A model generated the notes under the pieces. The model was given only the letters and a program-made list of their open reading frames with translations. It did no database searches and was not told the origin of the DNA. Below, piece after piece: positions 35,894-47,400 of a stretch of DNA of 64,000 nt; the stretch's first letter is position 1; each line of letters opens with the position of its first letter. Position numbers and translations under genes: made by a program. Origin of the DNA: Pelecanus crispus (taxonomy: Eukaryota; Chordata; Aves; Pelecaniformes; Pelecanidae). The DNA is taken from positions 1,622,001-1,686,000 of the forward strand of contig NC_134649.1 in the NCBI RefSeq assembly GCF_030463565.1, read 5' to 3'.

Positions 35894-38097
35894 CTCTGCG
35901 GGAGGAGGGGGCCAGGGCGAGCAGGAGGAGCTGGCACGGGGCTCTACTTACAGGCTCAGTCCCACGTTATGAGCCAAATCTTGATACCAAAAAAACTTCT
36001 AGTGCAAAACCAGCACGACGCAGCCTTGAGTGAAATAAAACTCCCCGCTGCGTTAGAGCCGCAGTCTTGCGGGGTTGTTTCTTGTGTTTTGTGGCTTGGA
36101 GCCCTGGCTGGTTTTCTCATTTGCTGTAAGGCTGTATTTCTCTGAATATGTCTTATTTCTTCTTCCTCTGGGCTCACCGATGGCTCAGCCAGCAAAGCGC
36201 CTGGCTCCGAGCGTGTGGCTGGCCCGACGTGAGGCCACCTCCAGCTCTCCCCACACGTTGGCTTCTGCGGGGGAGAATAGCCCATGAAAGGGTCAGAGAA
36301 AACATTGCCCAAATATCCACATTTGCCCCCATTTATGGACTCCTGCCTTCCTTTCCTCACACACCATTAAAGTCATATGGTAGCCAAAAGCATTGCTAAG
36401 TGGCGGCTTTTTTCAGCTCCCTATTTTGGTTACATCTGGTGCATAAGAGATATTCAGAATATTATTAATACACCAACGTTTTTTCTTGCTTATTGTTTCA
36501 AACGCACAGAAGGGAGGTGAGAGCATTCGAGCCCAGATTTTTGGGGGTGTGAAAGAAGCCCAATGGAGTCAGTAGGATGAAAGTGCCGAACGTGCAGAGG
36601 CAGGAGGAGAGACCTGGGCTGCTGGGCACATCTCGCGCCCATTTTAACACCGGAGGTGAGCGATCGTCCCTTCGTGGCACTGGATCAGCGTGGCAATTCA
36701 CCTCTCCGCCAATGAAAAAATTAATGCTGTGAGCTGTAAATGAGCTGAAACTTGGTGGCGGTCCAGAAGATGGCTTTCCATCGTTTGCCTGTGATGGATT
36801 ACTCCCACAACTAACAAACAAGCATCTAAACTCCTGTGCCACACTGACATCTTATGGAAAAACCATTTGTTACAATTGCGGCGCTGCAGGAGCTGGGGAG
36901 GCATTTAAAGGATGGGTTTTCAATATGAAGGCCCAAATTCTGTCGCCGACCTTGTCCTAACAAAACTGTTTCTGTCCGCTGTGGCATAAGCTGTACAAAA
37001 ATCAATGGAATTTCTCTGTGATTAAAGCAATGTAAGTGGGACTGTGAGTCCCCTCGCTGCTTGGCACAACCTGAAGGAGGTCTTGTAGCTGCAAATCTAA
37101 CACTTAACCTCCAGCCTCACTTGTTTCCAGTGATTTTATATAAAAAAAAAAAAAAAAAGTCTTTTGGTACACTGACCTCTACAGCAAGATACAAAACGAA
37201 TCTGCTAGAAATTAATGAAGGAAGGAAGAGGGAATCTTGAGTTACCAGGCACAAGATAACAACGTGCGCATGGACGTTCAGCACACTCAAGCCCCGCTGG
37301 CAAACGGCTACTTTGTCCTTCACTCTGCAAAAAGAAGAATATGTGCAAGCAGCATCGCCAGCACAGGGGAGAGCTGAACACCACCGGGCTGCCAGTGCAC
37401 CCGTCACATTTTATAGCCAGGAGATTTTTGCAGGGGAGCAGAAATAATCTCACCACAAGTCATTGGAAAGCTTCTCTGAACCTCTTGGATTGCTTTCGAG
37501 ATCACCACTCGTGAGTAAACAGGAATAATTCACAGTATTTAGCAAAATTGCTTAAAATAAGCATCACAGAGAGCAGCCATCCTGTTCACAGATAAAACGA
37601 GGATGCATCACCCTCAGGGGAACCCTGCCATAGCCACTTAGCCAGCCCTCATTACTGCCAGACCCAAGTGCTCACAAGCTTTAATGCCTTTTACCTCCGA
37701 GCTCCGTACCAGCAGCCGGGCACGGAGGTCCCACGGGAGCAGGGACGAGCCTCCCACACACAGGCAGCAAACCCCAGAGGGCAGCGGCAGAGATGAAGGT
37801 GCCTGGGGGCGGTGATGGAGATGGGAACTGGAGGGGTCCCGAAATTATTTTTTTCCCTTCCTTCAAAAGGCTGAGGTTGCAGGCATCGTTTCTTTTTGCA
37901 CAGGACAAGCAGACAGCTCTGGCTTTTCCCCCAAACCCCCCCCAGCTGCACAGCCGCTGGTGGGACTCCAGTGCCCTTGCACCCCGGCTCAGCACTGCCC
38001 GCACCCCCTTCACCATCACTGGCTGTTTCGGAGCGGGTGTCTGCAATCCTCCTCCCGGAGCAAGCCCGGCCTCTGCAGCCAACCCCAGATTCACAGG
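35894..38097. other. Unique non-coding DNA
   Basis: Single-copy sequence with an A run at about 37142-37158. No gene or mobile element recognised. Reading frames are short or overlapping. Confidence 0.5.
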
Positions 38098-38158
38098 AAT
38101 CATAGAATCATAGAATTGTTTAGGTTGGAAAAGACCTTTAAGACCATCCAGTCCAACC
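38098..38158 (-). mobile_element. Very short CR1 3' tail
   Basis: About 61 bp antisense CR1: AATCATAGAATCATAGAATT, GTTTAGGTTGGAAAAGACC and CATCCAGTCCAACC, then abrupt change to unique sequence. Extreme 5' truncation. Confidence 0.88.
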
Positions 38159-41100
38159 AGGAGATGGGTCCTGGGGTCTCCAGCACCCCCAGGCTGCCGC
38201 CCACCAGGCACCTGGGAGCCCTCCCTCGACAAACCCTCCTCCCAACAAAAGCTGACAATAAAAGCTTTGCTAAAATCATCAGCCGGCTCCAACACCACCT
38301 TTTTCTTTTTTTTTTTTTTTTTTTTTTTTGCAAATGACTGCTGGGAATTAATCCTCCCTGTTACCTGCTGTAGCCATGAACAACGCCATCACAAGTGGCC
38401 TTTAGACAAGGTTGCCGCCACTTAATTAGCTAATATTTGCGCAGCGGCAGGCAGAGGTAGACAGTTTCCTCTGCGCTAAGCATCGCTATTAGGCGGGAGG
38501 TGATCCGTCCCTGCACGGGCGGCGGCACTAGAGGAACCGTAGGCTGTCTGCTGGCAGCGGTATCGCCCAGGAAGGGTGCAGACCCAGCGGGCTTTCCCAG
38601 CGGAAAGTCACCTATGGAAATTATATACGTCCTCTCCAGTGGCTCTGCTCAGCTGCTTCCAGCCCCGGGGCAGCGGGGGCTCTTCTTTCAAAGAATAAAA
38701 GGGGCAAGACAGATGAAACACTTTGCTTACCGAGCCACCGAGCTTACCGAGCCACTTCCATCCGCTCAGCACCGCTGCTCAGGTACCTCTGCATTTCCAG
38801 AACACCTTTGGGCTCTGCCTTAGAGAAACAGAAGGTGCTGAGGAGGAGGATGCAGCTCAAAGGCAGGAGGATGCGGAGGGGGTTCATGTCTCATCAGCCC
38901 ACCCCACCAGCGGGATGCCACATCCCGATGCTCACCAGCGCCGGCAGCGGGATGCCACATCCCGATGCTCTGTGGATGCAGGATCTCCTCGGGCGAGGAG
39001 AGCTGCGAACCCACCGCGCCTCCCGGCCCCATCGGCCACAGCAGCGCGTTCCCGGCGCAACGACGCTGGGTGCGGGGCAGCCACCGTCCCGGCACCTACG
39101 GCACAAATCCCACCAGCAGCACCGACCGGCGCCGGTACGCCGGTTAGTGCTTCATTTAGGGGCTGATCCTGCAAACGTGAGGAAGAAAGGAGCAGAGGGT
39201 GGGCAGCACCAGCCCTCTTGCGCACATGGACACACTCTCCTCCCACGGCACCGGCTCCCCACCAGCTTCCAGCGTCCATGGACTTAGTCCCCAAGGCACC
39301 TCTTGCCTTTCACTATTGCCATGATAACGTTGCAAGCCAAAACTTGAGGAGACTCTAAACACTTTGGAGAAAAGCTGCTTACGGTGAGGCGGTTATTAAA
39401 GATATCCATTGCATTACCCAAATTGCAGGGAGAGCAACAGAAAAAGAGACAAACGTGCAGAAACCCTGAGAACCAGCAGTGACACGACCAGAGCATGAAG
39501 CAGAGAAATCCGGGCTTTCCCCCTGTTTTGGCCCAAAAGGGAATATCTGGGACAAACTAACCGACTCTCAGTTTCCCACCTGTGTAAAGCTTTATTTTCC
39601 AGGGAGTCCCATTCGCAAAGGCTGCTCCCACCTCCCCCGGGGCTCATGCGAGCCACGGCTCAGGTCAGAGCGGAGCACCGAAGGAGCACAGAAACGCTGG
39701 TGCAAGAGCGTAATAAGGCGATAGTGTTTTTAATAAGAAATTTAAAGAGTTTTCTCATGGCTATGTGGGGTGGAAAGAGCTGTGCCAAACTCCACACCGT
39801 GGGTTTCTGCTGGGTCTCACCCTCGGTTCAGTAGGATCTTGTTCTCGCCGGGAATTTCAGTGCTGCGCAAACGGGTCTGGTTTTGGTTTTACGTAGCAGA
39901 GAGCCCTGGCACGGGGCTGCCTCCAGCAGATGCGAGCGCCGGGTTAGCGAAGCCTCGCTGTAATTTATGTGCTGCTTTGGGAACCCGCAGCCCTCGAGGG
40001 AGCATGTCAGATCCACATCATCTGCCAGCGTGCCAGATCTCGCTGCTGGATCCCTGCCGGGATCGCGCTCACTCGTTTTCCCCCTGCATCCTCCTGCCCA
40101 GCAGCTAACCCACCTCCTGGGCTACGATGGGGTGGTTTGAGGCCAATTCCTGACCATCGCTGGGGAATTTCCAGGTCCTGCATGAAACACATCGTAGGCT
40201 TTTCTTCTTTTGGGATGTCCTTTAAACGCAGTCAGCCCTTTACACGCCACTTTGCACCAGCGGCTGGAAAGAAGAGAGGTTCCGCATGTCCAGCTCGCCG
40301 GCTGGGAAGTGATGGAGCTCCCCAAAAAAACTCCCAGGGACCAGGGCAGCTCTCCTGCTGCCCTCCAGCCATGCGCGGCCAGCAGGACATCAGCTTGGCG
40401 CAGAATGCTGAGTTTTGGGGAGAAGCACCTCGTTCCTTGGGCTGTCATGCAAATGAGCTGCTGCTGTAACACCCAGAGCCCTGCAGCCCCTCCAGCAGTG
40501 ACTCGATTCCCTTTCCCAAGTCACTGAGAGGGGAAATCCATGTTCATCCACACCTGGCAAGCCTCCTCGGGTCTCTGCTCCAGCCCTGGCAATGCGGGAT
40601 GCAGTCACTCATCCATGCCGAAAGGTGGGAGAAAATAAAACACATCCAGGTTTCCACCCTGCCAGCGCGGATCCCTTTACAGTGACACTTTGCTGCCTCT
40701 GCGCCTCTTGGCAGATCCAGATGGGCTCAGTGTTGACACATCTGGATCCCTTTGAAGCACCTAGACAGGGATCCAAGGATAACAACAATAATTCCACATG
40801 GCATGGAGACGGGCGCTGGCAAACCCACCTTTACAGCTGCTCACGGCGGGGAAACAGGTCCGCAAGGAAGGTCCCACTGCCACGCTGCCGCGGGAGGAAT
40901 GTCAACACCCCGATTAAACAGCAGCATCTCACACCTCAGCTGCATTGAAGGAGCGCTGGAAAATGCGCCCTTATTTACGAGCACCTCTCCAGCATCCCTC
41001 CCTTGCCAGAGTGCCCGGGTCCCTCCCGGGACAGGAGACACAAAGCGCGAGCGTCGGTGTTAATGTGCGGGCTGGGAGCGTGGTTCAGCAGGTGACAGGA

Positions 41101-41759
41101 CGAGCAGTCCCTTCTCCCTGTTTGCTTTTTGCAGGTTTTGCTTGTGCAAGGCGCTGGATGAACAACGCCATGCTCTGCTCCCCCGAGGCCGGCGAGCATC
41201 AGTGACAAAGCGCTTACAGCCGCCGCGGTGCAGCCGTGCCGAGCCCGAGGGGCTGGGAGGCCAGGGCAGCTGCCCAAATCCTGCCTTGCCAGCCAGCACC
41301 TCCCAGCTGCCGACACCTGGCTGCGGGGGATTAGCAGAAACCGGCAGCCTTATTTCATGCATTTTAGCAAGACGCTGATGACTTGAGGTCACAACCCCTC
41401 GCTAACGAGAAGCTTTGTGTGCCTGATCGATGCCCCGAAGCAATTAGTCCCTCACAATGCTTATTATTTCTATATGAAATGGATGCTGCATGAGTTTTCT
41501 TACTTTTGGCAGAATTTCCTCCCTGTGAAGTAAATAAGCGTGCCAGTATTTATCAAAAGCGTTCCTGAGCGCTGTGTCCTCAGCGGGGCTGTGGCAGCGC
41601 CTTGACGGAGAGCCAGCACCGCTCCGTCATGGATGAGCCGGGACTCCCTGCCTCTCTTCCCTGAAAACCCCGGGAGAGGTTTTTAGGTCAAACCCCATGA
41701 CCGTGAGCAGCGCTGGTATGGTCCGTTCAGCCACGGAGCCTGCAACCTCTCTGCCAGGG
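38159..41759. other. Unique non-coding DNA
   Basis: GC-rich single-copy sequence. It holds a T run at 38306-38329 and a 26-bp perfect direct repeat (38908-38933 and 38945-38970). No gene recognised; frames on both strands overlap heavily at 38720-39300. Confidence 0.5.
38908..38970. repeat. 26-bp direct repeat, period 37 bp
   Basis: The segment CAGCGGGATGCCACATCCCG followed by ATGCTC occurs twice, at 38908-38933 and 38945-38970, separated by 11 bp. Each copy contains the interrupted palindrome GGGATG-CCA-CATCCC, so the pair is also a pair of small hairpins. Confidence 0.92.
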
Positions 41760-41932
41760 ATCATAGAATCATCAAATCGTGGAATCGTTTAGGTTGGAAA
41801 AGACCTTTAAGGTCATCCAGTCCAACCATTAACCTACACTGCCAAGTCTACTCTAAACCAATCAAGGGTAGACCAGACTGAACCATGTCCCCAAGTGCCA
41901 CCTCTGCCCATTTTTTGAATGCCTGGGGGAGA
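41760..41932 (-). mobile_element. CR1 LINE 3' fragment
   Basis: Antisense CR1 tail with the octamer region (ATCATAGAATCATCAAATCG), GTTTAGGTTGGAAAAGACC, ACACTGCCAAGTCTACTC and up to CCATTTTTTGAATGCCTGGG, which is the end of the CR1 coding region. Same subfamily as the copies at 3546, 46914 and 56978. 5'-truncated. Confidence 0.92.
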
Positions 41933-44241
41933 GTTATAACCCCAATGGCAACACAGACCCAAAGATTGATTGGTTATCTCCTTAGGTAGGCTGTGCTTTG
42001 CCAGCAGTTCTGACCGTCTCTAACCTTCCGCTAAACACTGCAATATCTATTTATAAGACCCAGGGACTGTAGAAACCTAAATTGAAGCCCTGGAGCAGCT
42101 CAGCCAAGCCAACCACCGAATGCATTAGCACCTCCCTCGCAGCCAGACCACACAACCCCAGGCCGGCAGCATCTCCCTGGCCCGTAACGTGCCAACTGCA
42201 CGCACCGCCCAAAAGCCCACGCTGGCTGCCGGGCGCCCATCGCTGCCCTGTGCTGGAGAGGCAGCACCGTGAACCCAGGAGCAGCCCGAGGAGCCCCGCG
42301 CCCTCCGTAAGGGACCCGCCACCGAGGGCAGCTGCAGCCACGCGCCGCTCGACGGATGCAAACCAGCCCACGCAGCGAGGACACGGCCGCTGCTCCCATG
42401 CAGAGGTGTCCCTCCAAAGCACAGCTCCCTGCGGTATATTTTTTAGCACGGGGGCATACTTACCGGCTTGCAGTTAATATGAGAGCGTGCTCCTTCAATG
42501 TCCTTTAAAGCGTTCGCCTTCTGGTTCAGAAGGGAGACTTGAAATAAAAATTAAAAGGCAAACAAAACCAGTGTCTCCACTTAAAAGCCCTTTAAAGGCT
42601 TGGAAATGATTAATGTGTTTAAACTATAAACTGTAGCTGTTTTAAGAGGAGATAAATATGAGATCAAGACTTCTGACTACACAAACAGTGCGAAAGCATA
42701 AGTAAACAGCTGTGACAAGTTTAGCGCTCTCGTGGAGACGGAGTTCTGCAGAGGACGCGTGCGCTGCATGCCACGGCTGCAGGATTTGAAGAGGAAGCGT
42801 CAGGCTGACACCGAAAGGAGCGACGCGCAATTAAGTTCTTCCTCAGCCGGCTGCACCATGCAGGGTCAGAGCACCGTGCTGAAGGTGGTTTCTAGCAAGA
42901 GGCGAGCCAAGCAGCAACACCCCCTCGTTCGAAAGGCTGAGGAGCTATCGGCAGAGCAGGGCTGGCACGCAGCTTCCCCGTTCGCCTGACGGTCGGCGGA
43001 CGAGGTGCGCTGCACCCGTGCACCTCGCTCAAGGCAGAACAGGTTCCTCTCCCAGCTCCCCAGGGAAAATGTTGCAACGCCAGGACTAGAGGAACTCCTG
43101 CCCAAAGAGTCATTGATGTCGACTGCCAGCTTCTCCTCGCAGATTCACCCAGGCGAACACCCTGCTCCAGATCCTGCTCAGCCGGGGATACAACCCGGAG
43201 CAGGGAGACAGAGGGGAGCCATCTCTGTCCTGTGCCACGGGCTGCGCCGAGCCTGGCACGGGGCTGGAGGGCAGGAGGCAACGCAGGTGGCCGGCAGCAC
43301 GTCCCCTCTTGCGTGGGGGCACGATGGCAGAGCTGCAGCGTGCAGATGCATCGGCACATTTTGCAGAGCAGCTGCCGAGGCTGCTCATCGCCGTCGCGAT
43401 CCAACAATGGCATGGCGAGGCAGGCAGGTCCGATGGAGGACGGATGGATGGGAGGAGATGCGGTGGGAGGGACGGGCAGAAGCCGCTGACCTGTGCCAGG
43501 AGCACAACCTCACGTCCCCAAGAACAAAACGCGTTCTCAGTGGCACTGGTCGGCCTGTTTTGTGTTAAACAAACAGGAACCTGAGGCAGAAAAACGTGCG
43601 CGTCTCCCACACGGTCCTGGTGGGATCCCACCGCTCACCTCCCCAGCCTGGCGAGCAAGAAATCTTCCCTCCAGCTTTGGCAGATGGCGAAATACTCTAT
43701 AAGAGGAAGAAGGAAAAAAAGCCATAACAAAGCCATTTCTGCCACAGATGAGTAAAGATCCTTGAACTCCCTCCAGAAAGAGGCATTGCGTCCTCCAGGG
43801 CAGCTTGCAACGCTCCGCCTGGCAGCTGAACTCCGAGCCCGCTCCCAAATCATCCAAATCGCATTAGCACCAGCTCCCGTGCTGCCCGTCTCGTTTCGTA
43901 ATCGAGAGCTGTGCCCTGGAAACTCTGGGATTTACGTTCCTGCCTCGCTCAGTATCCCGGCGCAGAGATGCCGCTTTGGCCCCGGAGCCACCGTGCTGAG
44001 CTGCTCGCCCTGCCGGGAGCACAGGGGCAGTCCTCGGGACCCTTCCCACCACCAGATTTCCCTTTAAGCCTTGAAATCAAGTTGTCCCTTCAACCTCTGA
44101 GGAACTCCTCACCCTCTTTTTCCCCCAGGAGAAGCACTAGAGCTGCCGCTTTTCGCACAACCTGGTCCCCATGCCCACCACCCAAGCCTCACCATCGGAG
44201 GTCCCGGTGTGCCGGGTTCACCACGAGCCGTATCCCGGTTC
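41933..44241. other. Unique non-coding DNA
   Basis: Single-copy, mostly GC-rich; an AT-rich piece at about 42470-42660. A GGATGGATGGGAGG purine-rich patch lies near 43440. No gene or mobile element recognised. Confidence 0.5.
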
Positions 44242-44284
44242 TCCGGTGTCGTGGTTTAGCCCCAGCTGAAACCAGGACATCCGG
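44242..44284 (-). mobile_element. 33-bp relic of a solo LTR, both ends and TSD intact
   Basis: At 44247-44279 the plus strand reads TGTCGTGGTTTAGCCCCAG followed directly by CTGAAACCAGGACA. The first 19 bases match the outer end of the antisense LTR at 12932 and the last 14 match its other end at 13475-13488. About 524 bp of LTR body are missing. It is flanked by a perfect 5-bp duplication TCCGG (44242-44246 and 44280-44284), so the insertion was a normal LTR integration and the interior was lost later. The likely deletion junction is CCCAG, present at both ends in the full-length copy. Confidence 0.85.
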
Positions 44285-46913
44285 TTTGTTGTATTTTTCT
44301 TGGGGACCCAAGACAGAGCTGCAGGGAAGGCACAAAACATAAAGACCATCAGATCTGAGCACGGAGAAACTCCTTTATCAGCTTTATCCCAAAGAGCAGG
44401 ATGCAAAAGGTGAAGGGAGAGCCCGCACTGGAAACCCCAGTATGCAACCCATAGCGACATCCCGAAACGAGCCCCGCGGGAATGTTTTTGGGAAGCAGTG
44501 AACGTGCGCGGATGCATGGATGCAGGGAAGGGGCTGACACTGCTGCCCCTTGCTGTGCAGCGGGAATAATTGCATGAGCGTGGTGGGAAGGAGGCGGCAG
44601 TTCCTTGGTGCGTGGAAGGAAAGGAAAGAAAAGCAAGCAAACATCAGAGAGCGCGGGAAGCAAAGTCGTGCATCGGACTTTCTGCTGAAAGATTCGTGTT
44701 GAGTTCAATGGGCCATTTAGCAGGTAACTGTCACTTCAAACAACACGGATTATTCAGACAACAGGAGACCAAGCCAGGGTAATGCTGCTCATAAGCCTGT
44801 GTATGTTCAAACACTTTGACGGCTAGATAAATAGACTATTTAATTAAACCAACAAGTCATCATTTATTTTCACATCACAATAGGTTAAATGACTTTTTAT
44901 TCCCATTTTCCATATCAACAGAGCAGACTTTTTGGTAATAAAAGCTAAACTCTAATTAACAGCTGGTGTGGTTGTACTTGGCAGCATTGTGAGTAATTCA
45001 GTACAAAGCAAACACATTTACTATAAATGGCTTTTGATTGCAGAGACCAAGGTAATGGATGTTTTGCGAGCGGGTGCCAGCTACCGCCTGGTTATTGTTT
45101 CAGAGGCGTTGCGACAGGACCGAGGACGAGATGAGAGCAGGCGTCATCCTGGCCAGGACGATGGAAGTGGGAAAACATCTAAATGATTTATAAACACCCT
45201 GGGATGGGGGCAGCACCCACGGGCGCTGCTCAAATGCGTCTCGGGGAAGGCAGCCGGAGCCCCCTCCGACCGCAGCGGGGTTTCGGGAGGAGCCCCACGG
45301 CAGGAGGGTGCTGGTAAGACATGAAAACACCAGGGTGAACGATTGTCCCAACCTGCCCACGGACGCCCGGTGCTGTCTTACGCCAGCCCCACGCCCCGGG
45401 GCTGGGCCGGTGCTCGCCCGGCGGGCGATGCTCCCCATCGCCTCGCTGCAGCCGAGGAACAGCCACGCCTGCTGCTGCTGCCGCAAATCAACAAATGCCA
45501 CTGAGGGATGCGATATAAAATCTGCCCGGCTCATCATTTCCTATCAAAACCTCTTTTTTTTTTTTTTTTTTTTCCTCCCCTTCCTTTTAAATCAGCGCTG
45601 CTTTAATAAGTGCCTTGCTGCTGGTAGTGCCAGCGAGGAAGGGGGCTGATGCTGTCAGCACAGGAAAATAAATGGCGCGTCAGCGGCTTCACCTGCCAGC
45701 AGCGTGATTTGCAGCGCTTCCCACACCTTGCAACCCCGCCAGCCCCGAGGTTTAGCTAGGCATGCTGTCGGTCACGTCTACCCCCTTTTAAGGTTTTTCA
45801 TTATTTATGCAGAAATATCGACAACAGCTTGAAGTCCCTGGCCATAAAAATTATTTAAAATCAATCTCTCATGCTTCACTTACTGATTTCCCATTTAAAC
45901 GGTCTCTCCGGTGATTTAAATACTGCGTCCTCATCCAGGCCTCCGTATTGATCCGCTGCTGGGATGGAGTGGTCCCCGCGCCAGGCAGAGCGTGCCCCGG
46001 CACACGCCGGGGAGGGAGAGGGACTGGGACCCCCCAATTTGTGCCCCCTCAGACTTTCCTATAAGATGTAAGCAGATTTTCTCAAATTAAAACAGAGGGA
46101 AAGTTTATTTGGAGATGTTGTAGCAGGGCTTTGACCTCCGAACCGAGGTGCCGGTGCGGAGGAGAGCTGGGTGCTCCCCAGGGAGCCACGCGTGCTCTGC
46201 GAAATGGGGCTTGGGTCACCTCCGGAGGAGCTGCTATGGATTTTGGGCTGGGAAAAAGGTTTGGGGGTGGCTTTACTACAGTGCTGGGGGGTCAGCGCCG
46301 GTGTTTTACCGTCCCTCTTACCCGAAAGCCCTTTCTCCGGTGCCGCCAGCGCACTTGGTCTGCTCCAGCTGGAAACTGGGAGCTGAGAAAACCAACACCA
46401 GCGACTGTGTGTGGCTGGATGTAAATTTATGACCCAATGGAAAGAACCAGCCTCTGCTTCCGACACCAGCACGAAAGCCGAGCGGCTGCTGGCCCCCCTC
46501 ACTCGGGAGAGGGGGCACAGGGATGGGAAACCCCTCCAGAACAAGGCAGCAACCCCATGGGAATCTGCTCCCTGAGGGGATAAGATGGATGGGGAACCCA
46601 GGCGCAGCCCGGGAGCGCTTGCTCCCTGCCTCGAGCAACATTTAAGCATCGCCCGAGGAGCAGGAGGGCTCAGCCGGGAGCAGGGTCCCCTCCAGGCTCT
46701 GTGCCCGGGGCCGATCCCCGTCGCACAAAAGCACCGCGCTCGTGCCGCCGGCAGCAGCAGCCCGGCGCTTTCGACCGCAGCAGCGCCTGGACCCCCGCCA
46801 CGTGCCCCGCAGCATCGCACCAGGACCCCCGGCGTTACAAGAGTGCCGCCGGGCCGCGATGCCTGGAAAGCACCCAGCGCGCAGGGACTCTGCTTATTAA
46901 CCAAGGACTTCAG
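44285..46913. other. Unique non-coding DNA
   Basis: GC-rich stretches with an AT-rich candidate element at 44790-45060 and a T20 run at 45554-45573. A 281-codon minus-strand frame (46059-46904) has no recognisable domain and lies in GC-rich sequence with overlapping frames on the plus strand. Confidence 0.5.
44790..45060. promoter_or_regulatory. AT-rich block, candidate conserved non-coding element
   Basis: Repeat-free AT-rich block with TAATTA at 44841-44846 and 44953-44958, the second next to an E-box CAGCTG at 44960-44965. The adjacent homeodomain and E-box pair resembles the 29600 block. Function inferred only. Confidence 0.25.
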
Positions 46914-47214
46914 TTAGCGATAGGATGAGAGGAAATGGGCTCAAGCTGCGCCAGGGGAGGTTTAGGTTGGAAATTAGGAAAAATTTCTTTACGGAAAGGG
47001 TGGTCAAGCATTGGAACAGGCTGCCCAGAGAGGTGGGGGAGTCCCCATCCCTGGAGGGGTTCAAAAAACGGGCAGAGGTGGCACTTGGGGGCATGGTTCA
47101 GTCTGGTCTACCCTTGATTGGTTTAGTGTGGGCTTGGTAGTGTAGGTTAATGGTTGGACTGGATGATCTTAAAGGGCTTTTCCAACCTCAACGATTCGAT
47201 GATTCTATGATTCT
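46914..47214 (+). mobile_element. CR1 LINE 3' end with pol C-terminal remnant
   Basis: Sense CR1 of about 300 bp. A frame from 46925 gives the conserved carboxy end of CR1 ORF2 ([18 protein letters not shown], then [20 protein letters not shown]), still open to 47140, followed by the 3' UTR with GGTTGGACTGGATGATCTT and the ATTCTATG tail. The intact reading through the C-terminal region indicates a fairly young, 5'-truncated insertion. Same subfamily as the CR1 half of the U2 chimera at 56978. Confidence 0.94.
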
Positions 47215-47314
47215 AACTTCTCAGGAGAATCCTCCAATCTTCAATGGCTGGTTGGTAAGTCGACAGTAAGAATTTTTGTTTGGTTGGTTTTTGCCAACCA
47301 TTATCCCTTCCCTC

Positions 47315-47400
47315 CTTGGCAGTGTTAGGTTACTGGTTGGACTGGATGATCTTAAAGGTCTTTCCAACCTAAATGATTCGATGATTCTATGATTCTATGA
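47315..47400 (+). mobile_element. Short CR1 3' tail
   Basis: About 86 bp sense CR1: CTTGGCAGTGTTAGGTTACTGG, then GATGATCTTAAAGGTC and three octamers (GATTCGATGATTCTATGATT). It lies only about 100 bp downstream of the preceding CR1 in the same orientation and ends in a full tail, so it is an independent insertion and not a broken part of that copy. Confidence 0.9.

Noticed and set aside
35186-35937. Frames of 148-207 codons rich in Ala/Ser/Ile, Met/Leu or His/Asp/Ala/Cys
   Set aside because: Artefacts of the 12-bp satellite, open in several frames on both strands.
46059-46904. 281-codon minus-strand frame
   Set aside because: GC-rich region with competing frames on the opposite strand; no recognisable family or splice context.
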